A stretch of DNA of 64,000 nt from Niallia sp. FSL W8-0635 (GTDB lineage Bacteria; Bacillota; Bacilli; Bacillales; Cytobacillaceae), in the NCBI RefSeq assembly GCF_038007965.1, contig NZ_JBBOYD010000001.1:1776501-1840500 (forward strand). Reading direction: 5' to 3'. A program made the position numbers and the translations under genes. Shown here piece by piece: positions 63,128 through 64,000 of this stretch (positions are counted from its first letter, which is position 1; each line of letters starts with the position of its first letter). The notes beneath the pieces are model-generated. The model was not told where the DNA came from and made no database searches. It worked only from the letters and a program-made list of their open reading frames with translations.

Positions 63128-64000
63128 TTAATTTTCCTTCTCCAAATAATAAATCCCAATCTGTATATTTTGCTTATGGTTTCCAAAATGTTCCCCAAAT
63201 AAAGTCATCCCACCAACTCTTTCTGAATCTTCTTTAACCGCAATTTTCAAAGTGAGAAAGGGGGAGTTCTCTAATTGTAAATCATTAATCGTGACACTAG
63301 AAAATGGCTCCCCATCAATACCTGTATCCATTTTATTTACCCTGATCGTTTTTAAAAGGCCGTACTGACTAAATTTATCATTCCACCATTTTGGCGTATA
63401 GCGACCTCTCACATCAGAGAAGTTTCCAGGCACAGTGTAGGTGCCAATCTCCACGTTATTTAAGTAAAACGTTATATCACTTGGCCAAACATTATTAGAG
63501 ATTGGAAACTCAGATGCAAGCTCTAGACTGATTTCTACCATTTCTGGAATTTCATTTGGTCCTAGTAAATTTGGGATTTTGTACTCTACATAACCTTGGG
63601 ATAACCATAATAGCTGTGCATCCACTCTTTGGCTATCCATAAAATATTTCGGGTCATCCGCTTTCCCGATGATTTCTTTTTCTGTCGCAATGCCACAGGT
63701 AGGCTTAGCGGAAAAATCAGTATAATGACCAATTTTTAAATCGGTCTGGTGAAGTAAATATTCTTTAAATATTTTTCTTGGAAAATGAATTTCAATATTG
63801 TCTATCGCTAAATAAACTATTTTTTGCAGTCCTGATTTACCAGGGATTCGTTCCGATTTAACAATCCCTGCTTCTTCTAGCTTTTGAATATGACGGGTAA
63901 CGATGGCGGCGCTTATGCCTAATTGTTTTGCTAAATCAGATATATTCATGTTGTTTTTTGCGAGAATTTCTATGATTTCTATTCTAGTTTCACTAGCAAG
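63128..64000 (-). CDS. ArsR-type winged-helix regulator with unknown beta-rich C-terminal domain (5' end outside window)
   Basis: The frame stays open to base 64000, so the ATG at 63949 is internal and the true start is off the right edge. The N-terminal part LASETRIEIIEILAKNNMNISDLAKQLGISAAIVTRHIQKLEEAGIVKSER (63848-64000) is a typical ArsR winged helix. About 230 residues follow with many aromatic and beta-prone segments (IEISLELASEFPISNNVWPSDITFYLNNVEIGTYTVPG) that I do not recognise; there is no Cys pair of the metal-sensing type, so ligand and targets are unknown. It is convergent with priA. Confidence 0.8.
   Translation of the reverse strand, partial: LASETRIEIIEILAKNNMNISDLAKQLGISAAIVTRHIQKLEEAGIVKSERIPGKSGLQKIVYLAIDNIEIHFPRKIFKEYLLHQTDLKIGHYTDFSAKPTCGIATEKEIIGKADDPKYFMDSQRVDAQLLWLSQGYVEYKIPNLLGPNEIPEMVEISLELASEFPISNNVWPSDITFYLNNVEIGTYTVPGNFSDVRGRYTPKWWNDKFSQYGLLKTIRVNKMDTGIDGEPFSSVTINDLQLENSPFLTLKIAVKEDSERVGGMTLFGEHFGNHKQNIQIGIYYLEKEN

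Overview
The window is AT-rich chromosomal DNA of an endospore-forming member of the Bacillaceae. The evidence is the gene order of the Bacillus division and cell-wall (dcw) region, sporulation genes (spoVD, spoVE, spoIIGA, sigE, sigG), a bacillithiol gene (bshC), a tRNA-Ile-sensing T-box leader and a PyrR-controlled pyr operon. The exact genus cannot be read from the sequence; a Niallia/circulans-like Bacillus is only a guess. No rRNA, tRNA, CRISPR array, prophage or transposase gene is visible.

Layout. 1-1457: 3' part of bshC. 1.7-21.3 kb: dcw cluster (mraZ, rsmH, ftsL, pbpB, spoVD, murE, a short MurF-like gene, mraY, murD, spoVE, murG, divIB, ylxW, ylxX, sbp, ftsA, ftsZ). It builds lipid-linked peptidoglycan precursor and the divisome, with sporulation paralogues interleaved. 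murB, found between murG and divIB in B. subtilis, is absent here. 21.8-24.5 kb: spoIIGA-sigE-sigG, the switch from mother-cell to forespore sigma factors. 24.9-28.7 kb: ylmD, ylmE, sepF, ylmG, ylmH, divIVA. 28.7-34 kb: T-box plus ileS, ylyA, lspA, rluD. 34-45.9 kb: pyr operon (pyrR, pyrP, pyrB, pyrC, carA, carB, pyrK, pyrD, pyrF, pyrE), with a PyrR-binding RNA and terminator before each of pyrR, pyrP and pyrB. Most later junctions overlap.

46-51.9 kb is the accessory part: glycerate kinase, a CdaR-type regulator, a GPH sugar symporter and an intracellular GH5 glycosidase. It has two cre-like CcpA sites and long inverted repeats, and it sits where B. subtilis carries sulfate-assimilation genes. 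51.9-63 kb returns to the conserved order: rqcH (reverse strand), a Ca2+ P-type ATPase, yloC, remA, gmk, rpoZ, coaBC, priA. The right edge holds a partial ArsR-like regulator on the reverse strand.

Most worth a second look: the truncated MurF-like gene at the ancestral murF position (9934-10374); a five-box, ten-base-period MraZ operator (1733-1779); a glycerate kinase whose only well-placed start is AUA (46238); the sigG leader, whose Shine-Dalgarno can be sequestered (23641-23691); an operator-like palindrome filling a promoter spacer before ftsA (18457-18485); and several families of intergenic repeats (5890-6080, 12801-12929, 24639-24770, 56752-56865).
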